Assembly (NCBI GenBank): GCA_013823325.1
Contig: PNLY01000037.1
Span: 1 to 47,676, forward strand
Length of the DNA: 47,676 bases
Origin: Methylobacterium sp.
GTDB lineage: Bacteria > Pseudomonadota > Alphaproteobacteria > Rhizobiales > Beijerinckiaceae
Direction: 5' to 3'
The position numbers and the translations under genes are program-made. The notes under the pieces were generated by a model, which ran no database searches, was not told the origin of the DNA, and saw only the letters and a program-made list of their open reading frames with translations. Positions 1 through 8,938 of this stretch are shown here, piece by piece. The number at the start of each line of letters is the position of its first letter. Position 1 is the first letter of the stretch.

Positions 1-1279
1 GGCTCGCCCGGGCTTCCTCCGCCATCTTGTCGATCTTCGCCAAGGCGAGCTTCACGCGCCGGACGATCTCGACTTGCTCCCTCTTGGGCGCCAGGCAGAT
101 GTGAAACGCCCTGATTTCAGGGAAATAGATCGTTGTGTGGGTGGTGCCCTCGCCAAAGGTCCGGATGTGATCCCCCTCTGCGAGCAACGCAAACATCAGG
201 TACTCGGGATCAAGCGCATCGGTGCAGGTCCATGTCGCGAAGTCCTGGCTCGTGGCCATGGGCCTTCCCATGATGGTCACATAGCCAACAGAGGCAGTAC
301 GCGAGAGGCAGACTGTACCGGCGGGCAGCAGGCGTGCCGACGAGTTAGCCAAACCCGTTTCCGATATCGTCTGGATTGTGTCGTTGATAGTCGCGCTGTG
401 ATGCGCGCCTGCGTCGCGAATTCCTATCCATGGGACGCCGCCATCCCAGTATTCGGGCCGAGACCGGCTCGGTGTGTGCCCTGTTTCTTGTCGCGCAATG
501 CGACGGAGACGAACCCAAGCCCATCCCTGCGGTGTCGGCGTGCCCGGATTGTTTACCGATACCGCTGCTAGACCGGGGATAACGTCCGTCGTCGCTTCTC
601 TGCCGCCCCTTGACTGATCAGGCTCGGCAGTCGCGTCGACCAGTGTGGCTGCGGGAAGGTCGGATGGATGCTGATCCCGCCAATCCGCAGTCAGTTCGCC
701 CCGGAACGCGGCGACCAGTACAGCCTGCTTAGCCCGTGACGAGAGAGCCTCCACGCGGACAAGTTCCGCCTTTGCGCGTTTCGACCGTGCCGCCAAAGCC
801 TCAATAGCCGCAACGATCCGACACTGTTCGGCCAACGGAGGCAGGTGGACCTCAGTGCTCTCGAATTTACCTCTAGTGACATGAGCCAGACCGACCCCTC
901 CGTGAGCCTTGCCAATCAGCTCGTCCAACCTGGAGTTGATCGCCAAGCGGAAGAAATCGCGCGAAAGATGATGCGAGTTGAACAGCACTCGAAAGATGTG
1001 CTGGTTGAGGATTGCTTGCGGCCCGCTCCACACGTGCGCACCAAATGAAGTCCCTGGCGTTCCCGACCATGCAAAAAGTAGCTCTCCTGGCTCGACTAAG
1101 AATTTCGATTCGACCGAACCTCGGTAGTGGTTAAACTTGGCCTCTTGATTTTTAAGATTTTGAATCCGGATGATCGGCAAACCTTGATCGGACCAATCAC
1201 CGGGCTTAAATGCTCTGCCATTTACGAGATGGCACAGATCGCCAATACGGGCAGTTGCCCAGGTCGCCGGAATGGTCAT
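1..1279 (-). CDS. hsdS: Type I restriction-modification specificity subunit HsdS (partial, 3' end off the window)
   Basis: DNA-recognition subunit of a type I restriction-modification enzyme; it sets the bipartite target sequence and holds two HsdM subunits. I translated it directly: an open frame runs from ATG at 1279 (MTIPATWATARIGDLC) for 426 codons past base 1, so the C-terminus is missing. Two target-recognition domains are visible, about residues 1-145 and 250-395. The first is followed by the conserved spacer motif LPPLAEQ (146-152) and helix, then AFRGELTADWR (191-201). A second spacer begins near LAPKREQVEIVRR at the window edge. The ATG overlaps the hsdM stop by 4 bases (ATGA), so translation is coupled. 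The stretch near 1080-1220 is noticeably more A+T-rich than the rest, as is usual for recombining specificity domains. Confidence 0.92.
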   Translation of the reverse strand, partial: MTIPATWATARIGDLCHLVNGRAFKPGDWSDQGLPIIRIQNLKNQEAKFNHYRGSVESKFLVEPGELLFAWSGTPGTSFGAHVWSGPQAILNQHIFRVLFNSHHLSRDFFRLAINSRLDELIGKAHGGVGLAHVTRGKFESTEVHLPPLAEQCRIVAAIEALAARSKRAKAELVRVEALSSRAKQAVLVAAFRGELTADWRDQHPSDLPAATLVDATAEPDQSRGGREATTDVIPGLAAVSVNNPGTPTPQGWAWVRLRRIARQETGHTPSRSRPEYWDGGVPWIGIRDAGAHHSATINDTIQTISETGLANSSARLLPAGTVCLSRTASVGYVTIMGRPMATSQDFATWTCTDALDPEYLMFALLAEGDHIRTFGEGTTHTTIYFPEIRAFHICLAPKREQVEIVRRVKLALAKIDKMAEEARAS

Positions 1280-2742
1280 TCCGCTGCTTCCCGTGCTTCC
1301 ACCGGCACCGCGACCTCCAACGCCTCCGCCAGCGCTTCGATCTCCGCCACAGCATTAACGAGATGAGCCCGGATTGCCCCGATAAATTCTTCGGGCTCCG
1401 TCAGAGAGTCCTCGGTGTCATCGCTGGTATCCCGCAACCAGCCTATGTCGAGATTATCGCCGCGAGCCTTGATCTCTGCTCGGGTAAAGCAGCGGAAGCG
1501 CCCTTCCTCACCCTGGCACTGCCGATCATTCGGGTCATCGCCATAAGCGGCCTCAAAGTCTCTGAAGTGGGCCTCTGTGAGCGGCGAGTTCTTGCCAAAG
1601 GCCGGCATGTTGGCACGGAGATCATAGACCCACACAGCCCTGGTGTTCTCGGAGGCGGCTGCCCCGCGTGTGAAGAAGATGACGTTCGTTTTCACGCCTT
1701 GGGCGTAGAAAATGCCCGTTGGCAGTCGCAGGATGGTGTGAAGGTCGCACCAGTCCATCAACATTCGCCGCAACTCTCGGCCCCGGCCGTCTTCGAAGAG
1801 TACGTTATCCGGGACCACTACCGCCGCCCGCCCCCCCGGCTTCAACGACCGGATGCAGTGTTCCACGAAGGGGAGCTGATAGGAGGACACCATGCTCGTC
1901 ACCGTCAGGTCATCGCGCGACGGGCGCCCACCTGCCGGCCCAAAGGGCGGGTTTGTGAGGATGAGATCAGCAGGCCAGGCCTTGGCCAGATCAGCCCCTT
2001 CCGGGCCCAGAGTATCGGCGAGATGAAGGTGCTGGCTGTCGACCCCGTGCAAGTGCAGGTTCATCAGCAGCAGACGATAGACGCCCTCGACGTTCTCCAT
2101 CCCTTGGAGGGCCCGCTTGATCTGGAACTCCTGCTGGGTCGGCGACAGCGTGAACAGATCATCTGTGACCTCGCGGATCGCCCTGTCAGCCGCAATAAGG
2201 AAGCCGCCGGTACCAGCCGCAGGATCTTGAATCACCTCCCCAGGCTTGGGCTTCATCAGGCGAACCAGAACCTGCACGAGCACGCGAGGCGTGAAGTACT
2301 GCCCCGCGCCCCGCTTCGTCTCCTCCGCGTTCTTCTGAAGCAACCCCTCATAGAGGTCGCCGAAGCTGTCACGCTCGTCAGAGAACCAGCGCAAATCGTC
2401 GATGGCGGTGACGAGCTTCTCCAGATTAACGGGCTCACGGATGAAGGTGGATGAGCCGGCGAAGATGGCCTGGACTGAGCGGTCAAGGTGCTGCTCGGGA
2501 TTGCCCAGAGCAGCCAGGATGGACCGATAGAGGCCGAGCTGCTTCACACCCTCAGCATCAACTAGATCCTTCCAGCGCATGCCGGCCGGAATGCGCCCCT
2601 CCTCGCGCTTCAGCTCGGCCATCATCTTGAGGAAGAGCAGATAGGTCAGTTCCGTCACGTACTGCTGGTAGGTCACGCCGTCCTTGCGAAGGTGCGCACA
2701 CAGCCTCCAGAGTTTGTTCACGAGGTCGGACGACGGGTTCAT
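1276..2742 (-). CDS. hsdM: Type I restriction-modification adenine methyltransferase HsdM
   Basis: N6-adenine DNA methyltransferase subunit (488 aa) that protects host DNA and is needed for restriction together with HsdS and HsdR. The N-terminal HsdM helical domain (about 1-130) is followed by QYFTPR (148-153), SAM-binding motif I DPAAGTGG (173-180) and catalytic motif IV NPPFG (264-268). The start at 2742 (MNPSSDL) overlaps the stop of the DUF429 gene as ATGA; the frame stays open upstream to 3060, but that extension is low-complexity shadow of the neighbouring gene. Its own stop overlaps the hsdS start in the same way. Length is typical for the family. The call is firm; the methylated sequence cannot be predicted from the protein by eye. 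Confidence 0.96.
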   Translation of the reverse strand: MNPSSDLVNKLWRLCAHLRKDGVTYQQYVTELTYLLFLKMMAELKREEGRIPAGMRWKDLVDAEGVKQLGLYRSILAALGNPEQHLDRSVQAIFAGSSTFIREPVNLEKLVTAIDDLRWFSDERDSFGDLYEGLLQKNAEETKRGAGQYFTPRVLVQVLVRLMKPKPGEVIQDPAAGTGGFLIAADRAIREVTDDLFTLSPTQQEFQIKRALQGMENVEGVYRLLLMNLHLHGVDSQHLHLADTLGPEGADLAKAWPADLILTNPPFGPAGGRPSRDDLTVTSMVSSYQLPFVEHCIRSLKPGGRAAVVVPDNVLFEDGRGRELRRMLMDWCDLHTILRLPTGIFYAQGVKTNVIFFTRGAAASENTRAVWVYDLRANMPAFGKNSPLTEAHFRDFEAAYGDDPNDRQCQGEEGRFRCFTRAEIKARGDNLDIGWLRDTSDDTEDSLTEPEEFIGAIRAHLVNAVAEIEALAEALEVAVPVEAREAAE

Positions 2743-3587
2743 AGAAGTATCCTGACTGCAGGCGGAATGGCGTTGTCTATGGGCACCGACCGAAGCGCGG
2801 CGGCCATAGCCAGCCTCTCGTGCATCAGCGGCGTGACCGGCGCAACCATGTAGCCGTGGCCGAGGCACCCGAGCATGATGGATCGATCCCGCGGCTCCAG
2901 TCGCCAGCGCAAGCCGGTGAGCAGGCATATCAGGGCGTCGAGGGAGTCCTGGTGCCCCTTGCGGACGTCCAGGACGTCGAGCCGAGAAACCCAATCTGCT
3001 GCGGGTTCGCAGCCCAGACGACCGGCCTCGTCCGCCACAACGGACAGCACCGCGCTCCAATGTGACCGTTGGAAGGTCTTACGCCGCGCCGGGTTGTATC
3101 GCGGCCCCTTCAGTCGACCGTAGAAGCGGGCGTCCAGAGCCGCCAGGGCGAGCGCAGGGAACACCTCGACGAGATACCGCCCGGACGTGGCCGAACGTGC
3201 CTCCTCGGGCTCCTGAAGGCCTCCAAGGCCATCCACGAAACGCCAGATCGGCGCGTCGTCGTCGAACATCCCAAGCTTGCCACGGTTGGCCGGTTGGACG
3301 CCCCCACCAATCCAGGACACCAGCGAACCGGCGACCTTATCGACAGGACGGGAGCCAGTCGCGTTGCGCACGATGGTAGGCTGGTCAAGGGCAACGAGGA
3401 GAGGCAAGTCCTGCTGCTCAACGGCTCCGACGAAGGAGAGCCCCTCGGCGAAAGAGACGAACCTCGGCGGTTCGAAGCCGGTGCAGAGCCCGCCTCGGTA
3501 GTGAGCTGAGCAGATTGCACCTGGCTTGCGTGGATGATCCGTCCAGGCTGCGTCAAAACCTACGACAACAACGTCGCCCGCGCTCAT
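2739..3587 (-). CDS. DUF429 (predicted RNase H-like nuclease) protein inside the type I R-M operon
   Basis: A 282-aa cytoplasmic protein with features of the DUF429 family, predicted to have an RNase H-like fold; no biochemical role is firmly established for the family. Visible family marks: GFDAAW with Asp12 at the end of the first strand, VALDQP with Asp68, the VEVFPALAL segment with Glu141, a Lys/Arg-rich stretch near 160-172 (LKGPRYNPARRK), and the C-terminal helix HQDSLDALICLLTG with Asp214/Asp217. These acidic residues are candidates for a two-metal nuclease site. It overlaps hsdR upstream and hsdM downstream, each by 4 bases (ATGA), so it is made in step with the restriction enzyme. 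Inference: an accessory nuclease or modulator of restriction, or an extra defence factor. Function unknown; the family call is fairly sure. Confidence 0.85.
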   Translation of the reverse strand: MSAGDVVVVGFDAAWTDHPRKPGAICSAHYRGGLCTGFEPPRFVSFAEGLSFVGAVEQQDLPLLVALDQPTIVRNATGSRPVDKVAGSLVSWIGGGVQPANRGKLGMFDDDAPIWRFVDGLGGLQEPEEARSATSGRYLVEVFPALALAALDARFYGRLKGPRYNPARRKTFQRSHWSAVLSVVADEAGRLGCEPAADWVSRLDVLDVRKGHQDSLDALICLLTGLRWRLEPRDRSIMLGCLGHGYMVAPVTPLMHERLAMAAALRSVPIDNAIPPAVRILL

Positions 3588-6500
3588 GCGCGCATCGCCC
3601 AGATCTCTGCGTTGATGTCCTGCAGCAGGGGACCGAGTCCGTGATCAAAGTCGCGATCCACCGTCTCGAAGCCACCTTTCTGGAGGAAGGCAGGCTCGTC
3701 CAGGATTGACGGATCGCTTACCGGCTGCTCCTGCAGGGCGCGACCGATCCGGTCCAGCCACTGCCTCTGCTTCGTCGTCCACGGCTTCGAGGCCTTGATC
3801 CGCGCTAGCGCGTTCTCGACGCGGATCGCGTAGGGCACAAGTGGGTCGCCAACCGCCGCCTGGCGAACGAAGCCGATGATGTGGGCTGCGATGTCGGCAT
3901 TTCGCGCCCGGCCATAGGCGCGGCGGAGCTTCGCCTCCGAGAAGCCGCGCTCGTCCAGCAGCGACGCCAGCCCCCGGAGGTCCTTGCGAGTAAGTTCGCG
4001 CGGCTTTTGCGCGGCCGCTGTGAGAGCCGGGACGAGATTGATGTTGTCGCGGACGAACCGTTCGAAGGCTGAGATGTAATCCTCCGGAGAGGACACGCCA
4101 TCGAACACGTCCTCGACCGACACCAGCTCGTCTCCGTGAGTAGAGATGTAGATGCCTTGATCGACGTGAGAGGGACGTTTGACGCCCTCCAGAAGCGACA
4201 GCAGGGCCGGCTTCGCGCTGAAGAGAGCCACGATGTTGCTAGGCGGCCTCGTGGGCAGCGCTGCGACGAAGGCCTCTGGTGTCTGACCGGTCAGTTGCTC
4301 CAATTCGGTCGCGGCCTGATCCGTGAGGTGGCGAAGCCGCTGGCGCACCCTCACCACGATCTGGTCGCGGACAAAAAGCCGGTCCTCGTCGTCCTCGGCG
4401 CGCTGCAGGTCTTGCAGCAGGCCCGGCAGCGTAACGTTCGGGTCGACGATCACGGGCCGCATGTCCGTCACCGACTGCAGGTTGGCGTAGATGTCGACGG
4501 CGTCGAATATGCGGAAGACCTCCTTGCCGATGTGGTCCGCGCGGCGCGTGGCACGACCGATCATCTGGTCGTACAGGATCCGACTGTTTACGCGGCGCAC
4601 AAAGACGAGCGTGCAAATCTCGGGGATGTCCACCCCGGTCGTCAGCAAGTCGACGGTGACTACGTACTTGGGGTTCGGGTCATTCCGGAAGCGTCGGATC
4701 TTGCCGCTCGCATCGTCCACTGATCCGGTGACTTTCTGGACAAGATCGTGCGGCTGTGGGCCATGCTCCGCCTCCAGCGCCTTTCTAAGTTCGTCGACCA
4801 GGATGTCGGCGTGGTCATCACGGGCCGCGAACAGGAGTGTCTTGCCGGGCCGGTTGGGTGGGACCTCCGCTGCGATGACCTCAGCAACGACGCGGTTGAA
4901 CTCGACCGTGTAGACCTTCTTATTGAACTCCTGGACCTCGAAGTCGACGACGTCGGGGGTCTCAAACAGGTTGATCTGCCCTGTTCTCGGATCGATCACC
5001 TCGACTTCTTCACCGCCTTCAAATCGGATGCCGGCTTGGGACAGCGCCGTGGTAATCCTGCGCGGCGGCTGGTGGTCGATCAGATAGCCCTCCACCACAG
5101 CCTGGCGATAGCCGTAGCTGTAGACCGGCCGGCCGAAGATCTGGGTCGTATGCAGGGCTGGCGTTGCGGTCAGCGCCACGTGGGTGGCATCGAAATAGTC
5201 GAGCACACGCCGATACTGGGAGAGGTAGTCGTCGAGGTTGCGGAACGTGAGGTCCCCATCTCTCATCTCGGCATCGAGCACATAGCCGCGGTGGGCCTCG
5301 TCCACGATGATTGCGTCGTACATGCCCGGTGTGGGCCGATCCTCGTCCGCCTCGGCATTCAGGATGCGCTTCACCATCGATTGGACGGTGGCGACGTGAA
5401 CCCGGTCTTCCTTCTCGGGGAGCCGCTTGTCGAGGCCGGCGACGTTGTGGATCGAGGCGAACTTCAGCAGCCCTTCCAGCTCCGTGTTGTGGAGCGCCTG
5501 CATGGTCTGCTCCCCAAGGGCGTTTCGGTCGACAAGGAACAGGATGCGACGGAACCGCTTGTGCTTCAGCAGCCGGTACATGAGGACGATGCAGGTGCGT
5601 GTCTTGCCGGTGCCCGTGGCCATCGCCACGAGGATGTCCTTTTGGCCCGCATCGATGGCTGCTTCCACCGCCGTGACTGCGTCCTGCTGGTAGGGCCGCA
5701 GCCCCGCGTAGGCGAATGGCTCCTCGGCGAGACCTTGAGCCACTTCCACGTCCTGCTGGAGGCGCTCCTCAAGATCCCTTGGCGAGAACCACTCTGGGAG
5801 AGCCGAGGGCAGGCTCGTGGCGCGGCGAGCATCCCAAACCCAGATCCCGGACTTCGTCGCCAGTTGCTTCACGAACGGGCGGCCGTTGGTCGCGAAGACG
5901 AACGGCACACGGAAGGGAGTTTCAAGGCCGTGCTGGTAGGGCGCGCCGGGGTAGATTTCGCTTCCGTCTAGTTTGATGCTCTCGGCGTAACGCTTGGCCT
6001 GCTCCAAGACTGAAGGGACGTCCTTGGAGGCCCGCTTGGCCTCGATGACGCCGACGCAACGCCCCTTCGCGAAGAGGGCATAGTCGACGGGCCCGGTCTC
6101 GGTTGGCCACTCCGCAATCGCCACGGCGTCTGCCAGGTCGGGGCGGCTCCCTGCCGCGTGCCGGATAGTATCGCTATCCGCGACCCAGCCTGCCTGTCGC
6201 AGCTTGGCATCGATCAGGCGGCGGGTGTCCGACTCGTCGAGTTGAACCATGCTGGAGGCCGCTTGAGCGGCCGTCTGGAACTTGAGGAGTTGCGCTGCGG
6301 GAGCCTGTGCCGCTTCTCGCTGAAGCTCGGCAAACCGCCTCTCCTCCTGCAGACGCGCCGCAGCGACTTCCTCAAGAAGCTGCTCTGCGGCCTTCCTATC
6401 CTCCGCCTCTCGTCGCGCTCGATCTTCAGCGCTTTCAAGGGCACGCCGCGCCTCCGCAATTTCGCGACCTGCGCGCTCTGCTGCGCTCTCTTGCTCCAGC

Positions 6501-6970
6501 ACTTGGCGCTTCAGCTGATCTACTTCGGCACGAAGCTGAGCAGTCGCGTCGGCTGGTGGGCTCGGCGGACGGAAGGGACCGGGGTTGAAGCTTGTGTCGC
6601 CGAGAACGGCCCGGCAGAACCAGACAGCGATCTGACGCGCCACCTTCAACGAGGTCAGCGCGTCTCCCGTCGAGCCCTTGTTTTCATGGATCGCGGCGTT
6701 CCCGACCTGACGGAGGTAGTGGAACAGATCTGCTACATCCCGAGGGAGAAGGCCCTCGTCGCGCAGCAGCCGAAGCAGTTCCTCAAATCGCACCCGTGGT
6801 GGGAGTGGGACACCGGCCCGAGCGGCCATCTCTTTGGAGATCAACTCGGCAAGCTGGCGCGTTTTACCGATGCTCGTCGGCGGGTCCAGATGGAAGAAGT
6901 GCTCCGCGAGTTTGCCGAGCCGGGCAAACTGCGGGTCGATCTGAGCCAGATAGTCGAAGTTTCCGTCCAT
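3584..6970 (-). CDS. hsdR: Type I restriction endonuclease subunit HsdR
   Basis: Motor and nuclease subunit (1,128 aa) that translocates unmethylated DNA and cleaves it at a distance. In order: an N-terminal DUF4145-like domain (about 1-120, with HYLRQVGNAAIHE near 84-96), a long Glu/Arg/Ala coiled coil (about 140-225), a PD-(D/E)XK nuclease core with Asp296 and the EAK motif (310-312), Walker A ATGTGKT (451-457), DEAH box (557-560) and motif III TATP (601-604). A second RecA-like domain follows, with a VDLLTTGVDIPE segment and an arginine-rich QMIGRATRR motif VI, then a C-terminal helical region. It resembles the EcoEI-type R subunits. It is the first gene of the operon and overlaps the DUF429 start by ATGA. 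The start at 6970 has no strong ribosome site, so the N-terminus is a little uncertain. Confidence 0.95.
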   Translation of the reverse strand: MDGNFDYLAQIDPQFARLGKLAEHFFHLDPPTSIGKTRQLAELISKEMAARAGVPLPPRVRFEELLRLLRDEGLLPRDVADLFHYLRQVGNAAIHENKGSTGDALTSLKVARQIAVWFCRAVLGDTSFNPGPFRPPSPPADATAQLRAEVDQLKRQVLEQESAAERAGREIAEARRALESAEDRARREAEDRKAAEQLLEEVAAARLQEERRFAELQREAAQAPAAQLLKFQTAAQAASSMVQLDESDTRRLIDAKLRQAGWVADSDTIRHAAGSRPDLADAVAIAEWPTETGPVDYALFAKGRCVGVIEAKRASKDVPSVLEQAKRYAESIKLDGSEIYPGAPYQHGLETPFRVPFVFATNGRPFVKQLATKSGIWVWDARRATSLPSALPEWFSPRDLEERLQQDVEVAQGLAEEPFAYAGLRPYQQDAVTAVEAAIDAGQKDILVAMATGTGKTRTCIVLMYRLLKHKRFRRILFLVDRNALGEQTMQALHNTELEGLLKFASIHNVAGLDKRLPEKEDRVHVATVQSMVKRILNAEADEDRPTPGMYDAIIVDEAHRGYVLDAEMRDGDLTFRNLDDYLSQYRRVLDYFDATHVALTATPALHTTQIFGRPVYSYGYRQAVVEGYLIDHQPPRRITTALSQAGIRFEGGEEVEVIDPRTGQINLFETPDVVDFEVQEFNKKVYTVEFNRVVAEVIAAEVPPNRPGKTLLFAARDDHADILVDELRKALEAEHGPQPHDLVQKVTGSVDDASGKIRRFRNDPNPKYVVTVDLLTTGVDIPEICTLVFVRRVNSRILYDQMIGRATRRADHIGKEVFRIFDAVDIYANLQSVTDMRPVIVDPNVTLPGLLQDLQRAEDDEDRLFVRDQIVVRVRQRLRHLTDQAATELEQLTGQTPEAFVAALPTRPPSNIVALFSAKPALLSLLEGVKRPSHVDQGIYISTHGDELVSVEDVFDGVSSPEDYISAFERFVRDNINLVPALTAAAQKPRELTRKDLRGLASLLDERGFSEAKLRRAYGRARNADIAAHIIGFVRQAAVGDPLVPYAIRVENALARIKASKPWTTKQRQWLDRIGRALQEQPVSDPSILDEPAFLQKGGFETVDRDFDHGLGPLLQDINAEIWAMRA

Positions 6971-7320
6971 CCATCAACCGGAGCGAGTATCCGGCTGACC
7001 ATGCGTGATCGCAGCGAATTGGTCCAGTACAGCCGCTGCACAAAGCCCAAAAATCTGGGACTGGTCAGCGGTACAAGCCGCTGGTACAAAGGCCGTCATT
7101 CGGGCCCCGCGTAAGCGGTTGATTTTGCTAATTTCTGAGGCCTGCAGCGGCCAGTCCCGCCCTGTCCGCCATCCATCTTACAGAGTCAGCCGCATCGCCT
7201 CACCAGAGGCTTGAAATCGCGCACGTTTTTCGCAGCGTTCAAGCGCATGATCGCGTATTCGACCCCCGTCAGGCCGCGAAAATTCCGGGTACTATTCCAG
7301 GTATCGTTTCGCGAAAACCG
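6971..7320. other. Non-coding upstream region of hsdR, island boundary
   Basis: About 350 bases with no supportable gene. The hsdR promoter must lie here, reading left. Base composition is lower in G+C than in the flanking operons. On the minus strand a short open stretch near 7190-7300 (with VEYAIMRLNAAKNV) looks protein-like but has no start, no ribosome site and no family I recognise; it may be the tail of a lost gene. No transposase or integrase is visible. Confidence 0.4.
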
Positions 7321-7675
7321 GGTATCGGCGGCTTCGCCGACAGCCCGCAGATGAACATCCTGCCGAATTCCGTCGCCAATGCGCGACTGGACCCTGCCGG
7401 CTGCAGCCTGCCGGCGCCGAAGGCTTCCGGCGAGCTGCCGATGGGCATCCGGGCCGAAGACCTGGTGCCGGTCGCCGCTGGCGGGGGCCCGCCCTTCGAC
7501 ATTGCGGTAGTCGAGCCGCTCGCCGCGCCCGTCCGCAGCGGCCCATAAGCCCGGTACCTGCATCGGCCTCCAGCCCGACCCGAAACGACCGGATGGATTC
7601 AGCCTCCGGCCGGGCGATACCGGTGCGATGGTGCACCAGGATATTTCGATCCGGCCTCCGGCGAAGGTCTAGGCG
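7321..7675 (+). pseudogene. C-terminal relic of a MalK/UgpC-type sugar ABC ATPase
   Basis: A decayed fragment of the C-terminal TOBE region of a carbohydrate ABC transporter ATPase. In the first frame I read GIGGFADSPQMNILP, then GELPMGIRAEDL and FDIAVVEPLAA, matching the family pattern GFIGSPxMN...LGIRPEHL...VVExLG. The frame then hits a stop at 7546-7548. The continuation appears in other frames as DPKRPDGFSLRPGD and, further on, FDPASGEGLG, which is the usual tail of these proteins. So at least two frameshifts have occurred, and the whole nucleotide-binding domain is missing upstream. It differs from the intact ATPase at 12098-13141 and is a different paralogue. It points to an earlier sugar operon truncated at this boundary. 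Confidence 0.72.
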
Positions 7676-7826
7676 GCGGCACTCGTCTTGGACCGCAGCG
7701 ATCCGTTTGCTCCCGGCCGAACGACGAAGCGCTTGATGACATCCTCAAGTCGAGAGCCCAAAGCGGCTGTTCGACCTCGCCAAGCACCTCCTCGCGGCCA
7801 TTCGCGGAATGCCTCGGCTGGCGCGG
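7676..7826. other. Short spacer between ATPase relic and LacI gene
   Basis: About 150 bases with no recognisable gene, promoter or terminator. A plus-strand stretch reading RLFDLAKHLLAAIRG near 7765-7810 looks protein-like and may be further debris of the lost operon, but I cannot assign it. Confidence 0.3.
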
Positions 7827-8879
7827 CTAACCGCCGTGCAAGAGCTGGCCTATGGTCGCCCGCTCGATCAGCCTGACGCCGATATTCACGCGCAGCACGC
7901 TGGCCTCGGGCTCGGCGATCCGGCGCATCAGGGACTGCACGCCGAGCCGCCCGAGCTCGCCGCGATCGATCCGGATCGTGGTCAAGGGCGGCCGGCTGTG
8001 GGTCGCGATCGAGATGTCATCGATGCCGATGACCGAGACGTCGTCGGGAACCCGGACTCCCTCGCTCTGCAGCCCCTGCATCACGCTGAGCGCAACGACG
8101 TCGGTCGCGCAGAAGAACGCTGTGACGCCATCCAGGCGCCCGTCCTGAAGGGCCTGCCGGATGGCCCGCTGCGCCTGGGGCAGCTCGACCTTCATCTGGA
8201 GCAGGTCGATCAGGTGCCTGTCGGGGTCGAACGCGATCCCGGCCTCCTCCAGCGCCATCTTGAAGCCCTCGAGACGACGCTGCATCGACAGGCGGTGCCG
8301 CGAAGCCACATGCACGATGCGCCTGTGTCCAGCCGAGAGCAGCCGGCGAGTCGCCAGCCAGCCGGCGCTCCAATTGTCGGGCAGGACGCAATCGAGCCGC
8401 ATCGTCCGGTCCATGCCGTTGACCAGCACGGCCGGCAGCTTCGAGTCGACGAGCCTGTCGATGACGGCAGGGTCGTCCATGCCGACGGCCATGACGGCAC
8501 CCGGCCGGGCGGCGAGCAATTCGTCGAGCTCGGCGATGACCCGGCCATCGGCATGCGAGGTCAGCCGGACATCGAGCTTCAGCGAGTTCGCCGCGGCTTC
8601 CGCGATGATGCTCTGGACGACGCCCTCGTAAAATTGCGAGTTCGAATAGGCCTCGGCCGGGATGATCAACACCGCGCCGTCGACGCCGGCCTTCTGCAGC
8701 GAGCGGGCGCTGCGATTGCCCTGGTAGCCCAGCTGCTCAGCCAGGCCGAGGATCCGACGGCGGCTCTCGTCGCTGACACCGCCGCGATTGTTCAGCACCT
8801 TGGAGACGGAGGCGACCGAGACGCCCGCCGCATCGGCGATATCGCGCAAGGTCGGCGCCAGGATCTCGTCTTCGCTCAT
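7827..8879 (-). CDS. LacI-family transcriptional regulator
   Basis: A 350-aa DNA-binding repressor/activator of the LacI/GalR family. The N-terminal helix-turn-helix TLRDIADAAGVSVASVSKVL is followed by the hinge region (SARSLQ) and a periplasmic-binding-protein-like sensor domain, with the typical GIDDISIATHSRPPLTTIRI segment near the C-terminus. I place the start at ATG 8879; a GTG three codons upstream (8888) is an alternative. It lies 59 bases downstream of the GH88 gene on the same strand and is probably co-transcribed with it. The divergent ABC operon and the palindromes at 10165-10199 make this the likely local regulator of uronide uptake. The effector is probably a sugar or uronide intermediate (inference). 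Confidence 0.92.
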   Translation of the reverse strand: MSEDEILAPTLRDIADAAGVSVASVSKVLNNRGGVSDESRRRILGLAEQLGYQGNRSARSLQKAGVDGAVLIIPAEAYSNSQFYEGVVQSIIAEAAANSLKLDVRLTSHADGRVIAELDELLAARPGAVMAVGMDDPAVIDRLVDSKLPAVLVNGMDRTMRLDCVLPDNWSAGWLATRRLLSAGHRRIVHVASRHRLSMQRRLEGFKMALEEAGIAFDPDRHLIDLLQMKVELPQAQRAIRQALQDGRLDGVTAFFCATDVVALSVMQGLQSEGVRVPDDVSVIGIDDISIATHSRPPLTTIRIDRGELGRLGVQSLMRRIAEPEASVLRVNIGVRLIERATIGQLLHGG

Positions 8880-8938
8880 CCCCGCCACTTCTGCAGGCCG
8901 CTCCCGTGACGGGAGAAACAGGAACTCAAAACGCCCTG

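Noticed and set aside
1210..2454. 414-residue plus-strand frame across hsdM
   Set aside because: No motif; antisense shadow of hsdM, which has intact methyltransferase motifs I and IV.
4748..5971. 407-residue plus-strand frame across hsdR
   Set aside because: Antisense shadow of the helicase and nuclease domains of HsdR.
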